The notes below the pieces were generated by a model, which saw only the letters and a program-made list of their open reading frames with translations, made no database searches and was not told where the DNA came from. Both the position numbers and the translations under genes were made by a program. A stretch of DNA of 37,477 nucleotides from Clostridia bacterium (GTDB lineage Bacteria; Bacillota; Clostridia; Oscillospirales; UBA644), in the NCBI GenBank assembly GCA_014872655.1, contig WHHJ01000013.1, forward strand, positions 1-37,477, in the 5' to 3' direction. Shown one piece after another: positions 1 through 7,391 of the stretch; position 1 is the first letter of the stretch, and every line of letters begins with the position of its first letter.

Positions 1-144
1 ATTTATCTGTTGTATAATTTTTGCTTTTACTGTATATGGATCCTTTTGTATAGCTCTATATTTTGAGTATTTAGGAAAGAATCATTTTTTAAGAAATGAC
101 ACGCGTTTTATCTGCAAGAATAAAATAGAGGAAGGGTGTTATTT

Positions 145-1206
145 TTGGATTTTGGGTCATTTGTCAATCAGCTTATTGCCAATCCCATGCTATTGGTATC
201 CGTATTGTTAACATTGGGTGTTATTTTTGTAAATGGATGGACGGATGCCCCCAATGCCATTGCAACATGTGTTGCTACCCGTGCTATGTCGCCGAGAAGT
301 GCGGTACTGATGTCTGCGGTGTTTAATTTTATCGGCGTATTTGTGATGACGCTGATCAGCAGCCAAGTAGTAGCCACAATCAGCAATATGGTGCGGTTTG
401 ATATGGATATTTCGGAGACAGGAGGTCCCAGCGAAGCTTCCGTTGCATTGTGTGCTGCTATGGTTGCGATTATTGTTTGGGCTGTGGTGGCTTGGTATTT
501 TGGAATTCCGACATCGGAAAGCCATGCCCTTATCGCCGGTTTATCGGGTGCTGCGATTGCATTACATAATGGATTAAGCGGTATCAACGGGGATGAATGG
601 ATCAAGGTTATATACGGATTGATTCTTTCTTCTGTTTTAGGTTTTGTTTTAGGTTTTGTAATTACAAAACTCATCGAGTTAGTTTTTTATCATGCAGATC
701 GAAGAAAAACAACCGGCTTTTTTCGTGGCGCACAAGTGTTTGGCGGAGCCGCCATGTCTTTTATGCACGGCGCTCAGGATGGACAGAAGTTTATCGGCGT
801 TTTGCTGTTAACGGTAAGTTTAGCTAACGGGCAAGGTGAAACAAGTATGGAGATCCCTATTTGGTTAATGTTGATTTGTTCGGTCGTTATGGGAGTAGGA
901 ACCTCCGTCGGCGGATATAAGATTATAAAATCCGTGGGAATGGATATGGTAAAGTTGGAAAGTTACCAGGGCTTTGCTGCGGATCTTTCGGGTGCGCTTA
1001 GTCTACTGGTTGCATCTGTTACAGGTATTCCGGTTTCCACAACGCAGGCAAAAACAACGGCGATTATGGGCGTCGGAGCGACGAAGAGATTGTCTGCTAT
1101 TAACTTTGGAGTGGTAAAAGATATGTTTTTGACTTGGATTTTGACCTTTCCGGGGTGTGGCCTGATCGGTTGGATTATGACAAAGTTATTTATTATGATA
1201 TTTTAA
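145..1206 (+). CDS. pit: Inorganic phosphate transporter, PiT family
   Basis: Low-affinity phosphate permease of the PiT (phosphate:cation symporter) family, acting in the cytoplasmic membrane. The protein is almost entirely hydrophobic. Near the N-terminus it carries the PiT signature (GWTDAPNAIAT), and a second, inverted copy of this fold appears in the C-terminal half (VTGIPVSTTQAKTTAIMGVG). The central MHGAQDGQKFIG segment is also typical. Length, about 353 aa, is normal for bacterial PiT. I prefer TTG at 145, because AGGAAGG at 129-135 sits 9 nt upstream; GTG at 136 would directly abut that site. The next gene, 15 bp downstream, encodes a DUF47/PhoU-like partner, the usual pit operon in bacteria. 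No Pho box was recognised upstream. The family call is secure; only the exact start is uncertain. Confidence 0.95.
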   Translation: MDFGSFVNQLIANPMLLVSVLLTLGVIFVNGWTDAPNAIATCVATRAMSPRSAVLMSAVFNFIGVFVMTLISSQVVATISNMVRFDMDISETGGPSEASVALCAAMVAIIVWAVVAWYFGIPTSESHALIAGLSGAAIALHNGLSGINGDEWIKVIYGLILSSVLGFVLGFVITKLIELVFYHADRRKTTGFFRGAQVFGGAAMSFMHGAQDGQKFIGVLLLTVSLANGQGETSMEIPIWLMLICSVVMGVGTSVGGYKIIKSVGMDMVKLESYQGFAADLSGALSLLVASVTGIPVSTTQAKTTAIMGVGATKRLSAINFGVVKDMFLTWILTFPGCGLIGWIMTKLFIMIF

Positions 1207-1221
1207 TGGGGGGAATCAATC

Positions 1222-1845
1222 ATGTCCAAAAAAACAGACTCCTTTTATTTTGATACGTTTATTGAATGCGCGGAGTATTCATGTCAGGCAGCGGATTTGT
1301 TATGTGAAACATTGAAGTCGTATCAACTTGAAAAAATGGATAACGAAGTGCAACGGATGCATCATATTGAACATTGCGGAGATCGGGCAAAGCATAAACT
1401 TGTTAACACATTGATGAAAGCTTTTATTACGCCGATTGAGCGCGATGATATTTTACAGCTTAGTTCAAAAATTGATGATGTAACCGATGCAATTGAAGAT
1501 ATTGTAATACATATGAATATTACGCAGGTTCGCGTAGTTCGTCCGGAGGCCATCCAATTTGCCGCTTTATTGGCAGAATGTTGCCGAGCGATGAAAAAAG
1601 TGTTGGAAGAGTTTCAGAACTTCCGCAAATCCAAAAGCATTTCGGAACGCATCATTGAACTGAATCATTTGGAGGAAAAGGGCGACCTGATGTATATTCA
1701 GACAATGAAAGATTTGCATATTCACTCCAAGGATCCTTTAGAGTTAATTGCTTGGAGAGAATTGTTCGATTGCTTTGAGAACGCCTGCGACGCCTGCGAA
1801 GATGTCGGGGATATTGTGGAAAGTATTATTATTGGAAATACTTGA
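1222..1845 (+). CDS. DUF47 family (PhoU-like) phosphate transport accessory protein
   Basis: A 207-aa, highly charged, all-helical cytoplasmic protein of the DUF47 (TIGR00153, PhoU-like) family. These proteins are encoded next to PiT transporters and are thought to modulate phosphate uptake. Paired acidic helices with E/D-x-x-x-D patterns typical of PhoU metal-binding helices are visible (SSKIDDVTDAIEDIV near residues 74-88 and CDACEDVGDIVE near the C-terminus). The gene starts at ATG with GGGGGAA just upstream, 15 bp after pit, so the two are probably cotranscribed. A perfect 13-bp hairpin follows the stop codon within 10 bp and ends the operon. The biochemical role of the family is poorly defined, so function is inferred mainly from context. 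Confidence 0.92.
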   Translation: MSKKTDSFYFDTFIECAEYSCQAADLLCETLKSYQLEKMDNEVQRMHHIEHCGDRAKHKLVNTLMKAFITPIERDDILQLSSKIDDVTDAIEDIVIHMNITQVRVVRPEAIQFAALLAECCRAMKKVLEEFQNFRKSKSISERIIELNHLEEKGDLMYIQTMKDLHIHSKDPLELIAWRELFDCFENACDACEDVGDIVESIIIGNT

Positions 1846-1854
1846 TTTTGTATA

Positions 1855-1884
1855 GAAAGGAACATGCCCGCGCATGTTCCTTTC
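1855..1884 (+). terminator. Hairpin terminator after pit-DUF47
   Basis: A perfect 13-bp inverted repeat (1855-1867 and 1872-1884) has a 4-nt loop and is followed by a T-rich stretch. The core stem AAAGGAACATGC recurs in the hairpin at 4936-4975. Confidence 0.85.
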
Positions 1885-1905
1885 TTTATATTAGATGTTT
1901 TTATT

Positions 1906-2046
1906 TTATATTTGAATTACCGCTGCCGTATGAACTAAAATACCGAGAATATTGCGGAGATTGCTTGGAGCAAGAAGCATGGCGGACAGGGGTTTGTACT
2001 TTTTTTCTGAAAGATTTCGGTACGGCGGATGGCCGTTCGAAAGCAT
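1906..2046 (-). CDS. Possible small protein (46 aa), function unknown
   Basis: An ATG at 2046 (minus strand) is preceded by a perfect AGGAGG 5 nt upstream and opens a 46-codon frame ending with TAA at 1906-1908. The product begins MLSNGHPPYRNLSEKKY and ends in a hydrophobic segment (NILGILVHTAAVIQI) that could be a short membrane helix. A plausible sigma-A promoter lies upstream (TTGCAC, 18 nt, TAAAAT). The 388-bp gap between DUF47 and the sigma factor gene is otherwise empty, and this ORF would be transcribed divergently from the sigma factor gene. No family is recognised. Evidence is limited to the ribosome site, promoter-like sequence and plausible composition. It may equally be chance. 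Confidence 0.45.
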   Translation of the reverse strand: MLSNGHPPYRNLSEKKYKPLSAMLLAPSNLRNILGILVHTAAVIQI

Positions 2047-2072
2047 AAAAACCTCCTCAAGTTTGTTAATGA

Positions 2073-2110
2073 TGATTTGATGGTTGATAGAATTTTATTT
2101 GGGCTATGAG
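2073..2110 (-). promoter_or_regulatory. Candidate promoter for the 46-aa ORF
   Basis: On the minus strand TTGCAC is followed after 18 nt by TAAAAT, upstream of the AGGAGG site of the small ORF. The match is moderate and the spacer one base long. Confidence 0.35.
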
Positions 2111-2173
2111 AAAAAGTGCAAAGTGTCTTAAAGAAAAAAGACAATAAAAGATTTATTATTTTTAAAAATATAC

Positions 2174-2203
2174 CCAACCTTTTACGCTTTTTTTTAGTCT
2201 AAT
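2174..2203 (+). promoter_or_regulatory. Candidate ECF-type promoter of the sigma factor gene
   Basis: A CCAACCTTTT element (AAC at 2176-2178) is followed 18 nt later by AGTCTAAT (GTC at 2197-2199). AAC at -35 with a GTC-type -10 is typical of ECF sigma recognition sequences. It lies about 30 bp before the ATG at 2234 and has no sigma-A -10/-35 match. This suggests autoregulation, which is an inference. Confidence 0.5.
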
Positions 2204-2233
2204 AAGTGAAGCCCATAGGAAAGGAACCGAAAA

Positions 2234-4801
2234 ATGGATAGCTACTACGATAAGGATGACAGTACATTAGTGCAGATGACTTTGCTTGGCGACAAGGCAG
2301 CTTTTCAAGAACTTGTCGTTCGATACGAACGTGCCGTGCAGGGAACAGCTTATCATGTTACCGGCTGTAGATTTTCAGCGGAAGATGCTGCACAGGACGC
2401 ATTTGTTTCAGCCTGGATGAATTTGTCGGCATTGAGAGAAAGTAAAAAATTTAAAACGTGGGTATGCAGTATTGCCAAAAATCATGCAAGAACGCTGCAG
2501 GCACATTACCGCAGCACAATTCCAAATATCAGTTTGGACGGATTTGAAAATTTTGATCTTCCGGATACTGTGGATTCAGACCTCTTTCAATATTCCGATT
2601 TGCATGAAAAGATCGATGCATTGAACGAAAAAATTCGCGAAGCGGTAAAACTGCACTACTTTTCCGATTTATCCGTAAAAGAGATTGCAAAGCAGCTGTC
2701 TGTTTCGGAGGGAACAGTGAAGTGGAGACTTTCCGAGGGCCGAAAAAAACTGAGGGAGGGCTATGGCGTGATGGAACCAACTTATAACGAAAAGGAATCC
2801 ATTGTTGTTCGCGTTATGCGACAAGTTGATGCACTCAAACTCTGGCTGGTACGAGAAGATAAATCCGGCTTTGAGGCAGAGTATAAAGCTGTTTTGAAGT
2901 TGATTGATGAGCTGCCGGATTCGAAGGAAAAAAGCCATGCTTTGGCCGATACCTGGATGTTGGGCGCCTGGTGGATTCCGGGACAAAGAAACGACGAAGT
3001 ATATGCTAAAATCAAAAAGGCTGCCATAGAAGGTCATAACGAAGAAGTGATGCAGTCGGTCGCGGGCTACGAACAAGATAAATATCAAGGCGAGGACCGT
3101 CGCAGTTTTATGCTTGATATCCAAATCCCGTATTTTAAAGAAAACGGTTTTCAGAATGCTTTAGGATACACTTGGTTTTGGTTGGGATGTGAATATCAAC
3201 TTTCGGGGCAGTATGAAAAAGCGATTGAGGCCTTTGAGGAAACATTAAAAATAATGCCGCCCGAAAATGAATACTATGCCAATGCTAAATCTGCTATTTA
3301 TTGTGCAACTAAAGCACTAAAGGCAATGCATCGGAAGAATTTTAAAAAAGTTGAGATAAGTACAACCGGAGAAAAATATCGCTTTGTTAACGGTAAACTG
3401 TATTTTTGGACTCAACCCGGATATTCTGTTGTAGAACCAAAATATGTCGGTTCGGAGGAAACAAGCGGGTTCAGTGTATTCTGGAATCTTGCCTCTTGCA
3501 ACAATCTTATGGTAGACCCGGAAATGAAGGTCGGAGACGTTATAACTTCTGAATTAGGTACAGGGAAACTGACCTTTCTTTCAAATTCAGAAGTTTGCAG
3601 TACCCCTGCAGGAACTTTTGAGAATTGCCATGTTTTTGAATTCCAAGGCAATAATTGGGGATTAACATATTGTAAAACATTTATCTGTGCCGGTGTAGGG
3701 ATAGTCCGACAGGAAGTATTACGGTTTAGTACGAGAGTTGTCTTGGAACTATCTAAGTACCATATTGTAGGTGGTAAAGGAACGATTCCTTTTGCGCCTG
3801 GGAATCGATGGGAGTATAGACCTGCAACACCTAATCCGGACGTTCGGTATGATCAGGAGATTTTTTTCGAGGTGACGGCTTTTGAAAATAATGCGGCAAC
3901 GGTATCATCAGTGGTTTATCGTGATCTTTTAGAATATGTTGATAGTTTTGAAGGCAAGATTAAGGAAGTTAAAGAGACCTACTGTATAGGATTGTATAGT
4001 GATGGAAAATTAGTAGATGTCAGAAGACCGTTGCAGCGTGCCAAGGAACTTGCCGAGACAAAGCGCCAAAAAGCTCGTGTACAAGTGATCGAGGATGTAA
4101 TGCTGAGAATTCTCAATACTGATCCTGAATTTACCCCCGACTATACGGAAAAAGGATTCTGGAATAATTATATTTATCATGATATATCTAAAGAAAATGG
4201 CAAGGTAATGTGTAAAGGAACAAGCGATGAGTATATAGAGTGGAGATGTGTAGATATTCTTGATCCGAAATGTATAGAAAAGTTAGGTGTTGAAGGCAAG
4301 AAGGTATTATATGTTTTTTTTGATTCAATTGTGAATTCGTGCAAATTTGGATATTGGTCGGATGAATGGGTACCCGGATTTACTGCTAAGCCCCAAAAAC
4401 CGTTGAAGGAATTTGTAGTTTTGGAAGACGATACCGTTATCACCCCTGCCGGGACATTTAAAAACTGCCGGCATATCTGTTTTGATTTTGATTTGACTTC
4501 CTATTCCGGCGGTAAAAGCGATTGCTGGTATGCAGAGGGAATCGGATTTGTAAAATTTACTCACAGGATTGATGATCATACAATGGCTGTATATCAACTC
4601 ACAGAGTATACGGGTGTGGGAGACGGGTATTTCCCCGTTGCGGATGGTCTGTATCGCAAGTATGAGCCGGATTGTATCGGAGACGGATATCGTGCTGCTC
4701 TGGAGTATACTTTTGTCTCCGATGAACAGGGAACCTGTCTTCTTCGCAATGCGACCGGTGTTCAACGCAGGAGTGACTATGAGAAAACTCGATCTCATTA
4801 A
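2234..4801 (+). CDS. ECF-type RNA polymerase sigma factor with ~660-aa C-terminal extension
   Basis: The N-terminal ~185 residues form a standard ECF sigma-70 factor. Region 2 lies near residues 18-90 (AAFQELVVRYERA, then SAEDAAQDAFVSAWMNL). Region 4 lies near 130-175 (DLSVKEIAKQLSVSEGTVKW, a helix-turn-helix). A further ~660 residues follow, which is very unusual for ECF factors of about 200 aa. A TPR-like helical stretch (LSGQYEKAIEAFEETLKIMP) lies near residues 330-345. Beta-rich units follow, in which TPAGTFENC and TPAGTFKNC recur, and FAPGNRWEY and FPVADGLYRKY look like unit starts. There is no membrane segment or adjacent anti-sigma gene, so the extension probably acts as the built-in cytoplasmic sensor or regulator (inference). 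GGAAAGGAACC precedes the ATG. The C-terminus appears shortened by a frameshift near 4784-4787; see findings. Confidence 0.88.
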   Translation: MDSYYDKDDSTLVQMTLLGDKAAFQELVVRYERAVQGTAYHVTGCRFSAEDAAQDAFVSAWMNLSALRESKKFKTWVCSIAKNHARTLQAHYRSTIPNISLDGFENFDLPDTVDSDLFQYSDLHEKIDALNEKIREAVKLHYFSDLSVKEIAKQLSVSEGTVKWRLSEGRKKLREGYGVMEPTYNEKESIVVRVMRQVDALKLWLVREDKSGFEAEYKAVLKLIDELPDSKEKSHALADTWMLGAWWIPGQRNDEVYAKIKKAAIEGHNEEVMQSVAGYEQDKYQGEDRRSFMLDIQIPYFKENGFQNALGYTWFWLGCEYQLSGQYEKAIEAFEETLKIMPPENEYYANAKSAIYCATKALKAMHRKNFKKVEISTTGEKYRFVNGKLYFWTQPGYSVVEPKYVGSEETSGFSVFWNLASCNNLMVDPEMKVGDVITSELGTGKLTFLSNSEVCSTPAGTFENCHVFEFQGNNWGLTYCKTFICAGVGIVRQEVLRFSTRVVLELSKYHIVGGKGTIPFAPGNRWEYRPATPNPDVRYDQEIFFEVTAFENNAATVSSVVYRDLLEYVDSFEGKIKEVKETYCIGLYSDGKLVDVRRPLQRAKELAETKRQKARVQVIEDVMLRILNTDPEFTPDYTEKGFWNNYIYHDISKENGKVMCKGTSDEYIEWRCVDILDPKCIEKLGVEGKKVLYVFFDSIVNSCKFGYWSDEWVPGFTAKPQKPLKEFVVLEDDTVITPAGTFKNCRHICFDFDLTSYSGGKSDCWYAEGIGFVKFTHRIDDHTMAVYQLTEYTGVGDGYFPVADGLYRKYEPDCIGDGYRAALEYTFVSDEQGTCLLRNATGVQRRSDYEKTRSH

Positions 4802-4914
4802 TTCGTATATAAATCAAGTGCTGCAAAGCTGATGATTCGGACGGCATGCAGAGTTATTCTGAAAATAATTTTGATGAATGTGAGAATGTTGGAAATCTAC
4901 AGCAAGAATCATGA
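4802..4914 (+). pseudogene. Possible out-of-frame C-terminal tail of the sigma factor gene
   Basis: Removing one A from the AAAA run at 4784-4787 lets the sigma frame continue from DYEK into LDLINSYINQVLQS, ending at 4832. Removing a second A from 4825-4827 would continue the frame into an acidic tail ending at 4914. The first join looks natural; the second is speculative. Confidence 0.35.
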
Positions 4915-4935
4915 TAGGAATAGCTTTGTTTGCGC

Positions 4936-4975
4936 AACATAAAAGGAACATGCCATTGCATGTTCCTTTTATGTT
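4936..4975. terminator. Bidirectional hairpin terminator between sigma factor and ABC permease genes
   Basis: A perfect 18-bp inverted repeat (4936-4953 and 4958-4975) with a CATT loop lies between convergent genes. Its A/T-rich outer arms supply U-runs for either strand. It shares the AAAGGAACATGC stem with the hairpin at 1855-1884. Confidence 0.85.
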
Positions 4976-4981
4976 GTATCC

Positions 4982-6163
4982 TTATTTAGAAAACATAATC
5001 CGTTCGCTTTTGAACATTTGAGCCAGAATTGCCGTACAGACTCCCGTATAAATGAAGTTGCTGATTACCGTAATTACTAAAGCGGAAGTGGTAATCTCAA
5101 AACTGAAAATAGCTGTCATGCACTGTACGCTGTTGTAAATTGGAATCAAATATATGAAAGGATTATCAAGTGCAAATCCGCCGAACATGCCCATGACACT
5201 GATTAAAACGGCTATAATCATCAGCGGAGATACATAGGTTTGCGCTTCTTTGGTTGTTTTGGCAAAGGCCGAAACGATCGCCACCAGAGCAACTAAAAAC
5301 AAAACGGAAGATAATACAACCAATCCTAACATCAAATACTCCGTGGCTCCGTAAAAGGACCCGTCAACATTGAGACTGTCAAACTGCATCAATTTTGGTA
5401 ACGATAAAATTGTTCCTGTTGTGCTGGAGATCCCGGAAAGCAGTGCGATAACGGAAAGCGCTAAAATCTTTCCGATCGCGATGTGGCTGCGCTTGACTGG
5501 AGTAACAAGCATGGTGGCAATAGTTCCGCGTTCTTTTTCTCCTGCAATGGATTCCGGCGCAACAGCCAGACATCCCGAAAACATAAAAATCATCAGCAGC
5601 ATCGGCAACATCGTTGAAAAGATCGTAGCCGTCAAGTCTTTTTCTGATGCCAGATCGTAAGTTTGACCGTCAGCATTGGCATTGATATCAAATTTGTTGG
5701 TCATTGCAGACTCATATTGATTCAGAATTTCTGTAAAAACGGTGTATGCTGCCTGCGAGTGTGTTTCGGTGGAATTATAAAAGACTTCAATATTCGGAGC
5801 TTTTTCTCCGGAAGCTGTGCTATATTGTGCGACTTGTGTGATAAAGTTTTCCGGAAAAATCACCAGTAAGTCTGTTGTAGCCTGTTCAATCTCTTCTTTT
5901 ACAGACTCTATTTGCTGTTCGGATACGTCAACGACCTCAAAGGCCTGAAACATAGGTTGAAGTTCTTGAGGACATTGTACAATTTTTACAGTCGGACGAT
6001 ATGTTTCTTCCGGAAGAAATTGATTTTGAATGGCACTTCCCATAAAGGTGTAAATCAGGTAGATCATCAATCCCGGAAGCAGAATCGTAGAAAACAAGAT
6101 GCGACGATCTTTAAAAAAACGACGGATTTCTTTAATAAAAACAGTAAATATCGTATTTTTCAT
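4982..6163 (-). CDS. ABC-2 type transporter permease (NatB/YhaP-like)
   Basis: Membrane subunit of an ABC-2 exporter, 393 aa. A single N-terminal membrane helix (residues ~21-45) is followed by a large extracytoplasmic domain of about 130 residues. Five or six further helices occupy the C-terminal half, the topology of the NatB/CcmB-like ABC-2 family. The segment GEKERGTIATMLVTPVKRSH after the second helix is the conserved cytoplasmic coupling region of these permeases. The start codon overlaps the stop of the ATPase gene by 4 bp (ATGA), so the two are translationally coupled. NatAB exports Na+ in Bacillus, but ABC-2 exporters of this shape also move peptides or drugs, so the substrate cannot be read from sequence. 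Confidence 0.88.
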   Translation of the reverse strand: MKNTIFTVFIKEIRRFFKDRRILFSTILLPGLMIYLIYTFMGSAIQNQFLPEETYRPTVKIVQCPQELQPMFQAFEVVDVSEQQIESVKEEIEQATTDLLVIFPENFITQVAQYSTASGEKAPNIEVFYNSTETHSQAAYTVFTEILNQYESAMTNKFDINANADGQTYDLASEKDLTATIFSTMLPMLLMIFMFSGCLAVAPESIAGEKERGTIATMLVTPVKRSHIAIGKILALSVIALLSGISSTTGTILSLPKLMQFDSLNVDGSFYGATEYLMLGLVVLSSVLFLVALVAIVSAFAKTTKEAQTYVSPLMIIAVLISVMGMFGGFALDNPFIYLIPIYNSVQCMTAIFSFEITTSALVITVISNFIYTGVCTAILAQMFKSERIMFSK

Positions 6164-6936
6164 TGTTTTTCACCTACCGTTTCCGAATACAAATCAAAGA
6201 ATCTGTCCTCTAAAGTTTTGCCGTCGCAGATTTGCTTGAGGTCGCCGCATTGTGTCATTTGACCGTTGATAATAATGCCAACACGGTCACAGATCTTTTC
6301 TATGAGGCTGAAGATGTGGGTTGAGACGACAATGGTTTTTCCTCTTTGGCGTTGCGCTAGTAAAAAGTCGGTAACGGTTTTGGCCGTCAACACATCTAAT
6401 CCGTTGGTAGGCTCGTCAAAGATGATCACGTCAGGATCATGTACCAAAGAAATAGCAAGCGCTGTTTTTTGCTTCATTCCGGTTGATAGGTCAGAAATTC
6501 TTGTATCGGCAAAGTTCCCGATTCCAAAGGTGTCAAACAGAGCTGTTTTTCGCCCTTTTCGTGTTTGATTGTCCACGGCATGTAAATCTGAAAAAAAATC
6601 AAACAGTTCATTTGGGGTAAAAAACTCATCTGGTTTTAATTCACTGGTTAAAAATCCGATTTTCCCGCGCACTTGATCCGGTTCTTTTACGATACTGGAT
6701 CCTGCAATGTAGGCGTCTCCCGATGTCGGGCGAATCAGGGTAGACAACATGCGAAGTGTTGTTGTCTTTCCTGCTCCGTTGGGGCCCAGTAGTCCAAAGA
6801 TTTCGCCCTCATAAACAGAAAAAGACAGATTGATAACTGCTTTTTTTATTTTTTCTTTGGTGTGCTCGGTTCGTTGCTGCTTTGCGGATATTTTAAATGT
6901 TTTGCAAAGCTGTTGAGCGCAAATGATTTCATTCAT
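6160..6936 (-). CDS. ABC transporter ATP-binding protein (NatA-like)
   Basis: ATPase subunit of the ABC-2 exporter, 258 aa from the chosen start. In order it shows Walker A (GPNGAGKTT), the ABC signature (LSTGMKQK), Walker B with catalytic Glu (VIIFDEPTNGLD) and the H-loop (VSTHIF). The start at 6936 (MNEIICAQQL) is chosen because AGGAG lies 8 nt upstream. It also lies downstream of the promoter at 6973-7001, whereas the longer reading frame from 7005 begins upstream of the predicted transcription start. The permease gene follows with a 4-bp overlap. No regulator gene is adjacent. Confidence 0.92.
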   Translation of the reverse strand: MNEIICAQQLCKTFKISAKQQRTEHTKEKIKKAVINLSFSVYEGEIFGLLGPNGAGKTTTLRMLSTLIRPTSGDAYIAGSSIVKEPDQVRGKIGFLTSELKPDEFFTPNELFDFFSDLHAVDNQTRKGRKTALFDTFGIGNFADTRISDLSTGMKQKTALAISLVHDPDVIIFDEPTNGLDVLTAKTVTDFLLAQRQRGKTIVVSTHIFSLIEKICDRVGIIINGQMTQCGDLKQICDGKTLEDRFFDLYSETVGEKQ

Positions 6937-6972
6937 TTCTAAATCTCCTATCCTAAATTGTGAAGTATGGAT

Positions 6973-7001
6973 ATTATAGCATATTTTATTTTGATTTTCA
7001 A
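6973..7001 (-). promoter_or_regulatory. Sigma-A promoter of the ABC exporter operon
   Basis: Minus strand TTGAAA (6996-7001), a 17-nt spacer and TATAAT (6973-6978), about 37 bp upstream of the ATPase start codon. Confidence 0.8.
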
Positions 7002-7005
7002 TCAT

Positions 7006-7253
7006 TGTCTGTTATTTTTTGTGTATATATCTTTTGGATTTTGTTTTTTATGGAAAGCATTTCAATTCATGATGGATAATTTTAGTATAGGCACAGAAAC
7101 TGTCTTTGCAATAAAGTTTTAGACTGCCGGCATTTTTTTAGATTGACAAAAAGAATATGGAAAATATTGTATTTATATTTGCGGCTTTTTTGCTTGTGGT
7201 GTTGTGTTGGAATGTGTCACAATAATTTCGTATTTGTCACAGTTTTGAATCAA
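7006..7253. other. Intergenic region between ABC exporter and hsp20 genes
   Basis: No convincing gene is present in this 248-bp stretch. It holds two TGTCACA direct repeats (7215-7221 and 7235-7241, start-to-start 20 bp) just upstream of the hsp20 operator. A 22-codon hydrophobic ORF at 7157-7225 has no ribosome site and was not accepted. Confidence 0.5.
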
Positions 7254-7280
7254 TTAGCGCTCTCCTATTGACAGTGCTAA
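7254..7280 (+). promoter_or_regulatory. CIRCE-like operator (HrcA site) of hsp20
   Basis: TTAGCGCTC, 9 nt, CAGTGCTAA. Each arm has one mismatch to the CIRCE consensus TTAGCACTC-N9-GAGTGCTAA. It overlaps the -35 box, so HrcA binding should block transcription. Confidence 0.85.
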
Positions 7281-7296
7281 TCTGATGTAGTATAAT
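7268..7296 (+). promoter_or_regulatory. Consensus sigma-A promoter of hsp20
   Basis: A perfect TTGACA (7268-7273), a 17-nt spacer and a perfect TATAAT (7291-7296). The -35 element is embedded in the CIRCE-like operator. Confidence 0.92.
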
Positions 7297-7391
7297 ATAC
7301 ATGTACCGAAAGGGAGAGAAAATAATAAAGTGATTTCCCAGGTAGATACGAACCTTGGTAGTAGTTATGTACAATAAAGGAGGAATGACAT

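Noticed and set aside
2..210. An open frame from the window edge with a hydrophobic start, possibly the end of an upstream membrane protein
   Set aside because: It overlaps pit by about 65 bp, has no visible start and cannot be told from chance; the edge prevents a decision.
7157..7225. 22-codon hydrophobic ORF upstream of hsp20
   Set aside because: No ribosome binding site before its ATG, and it overlaps the promoter-proximal repeat region.
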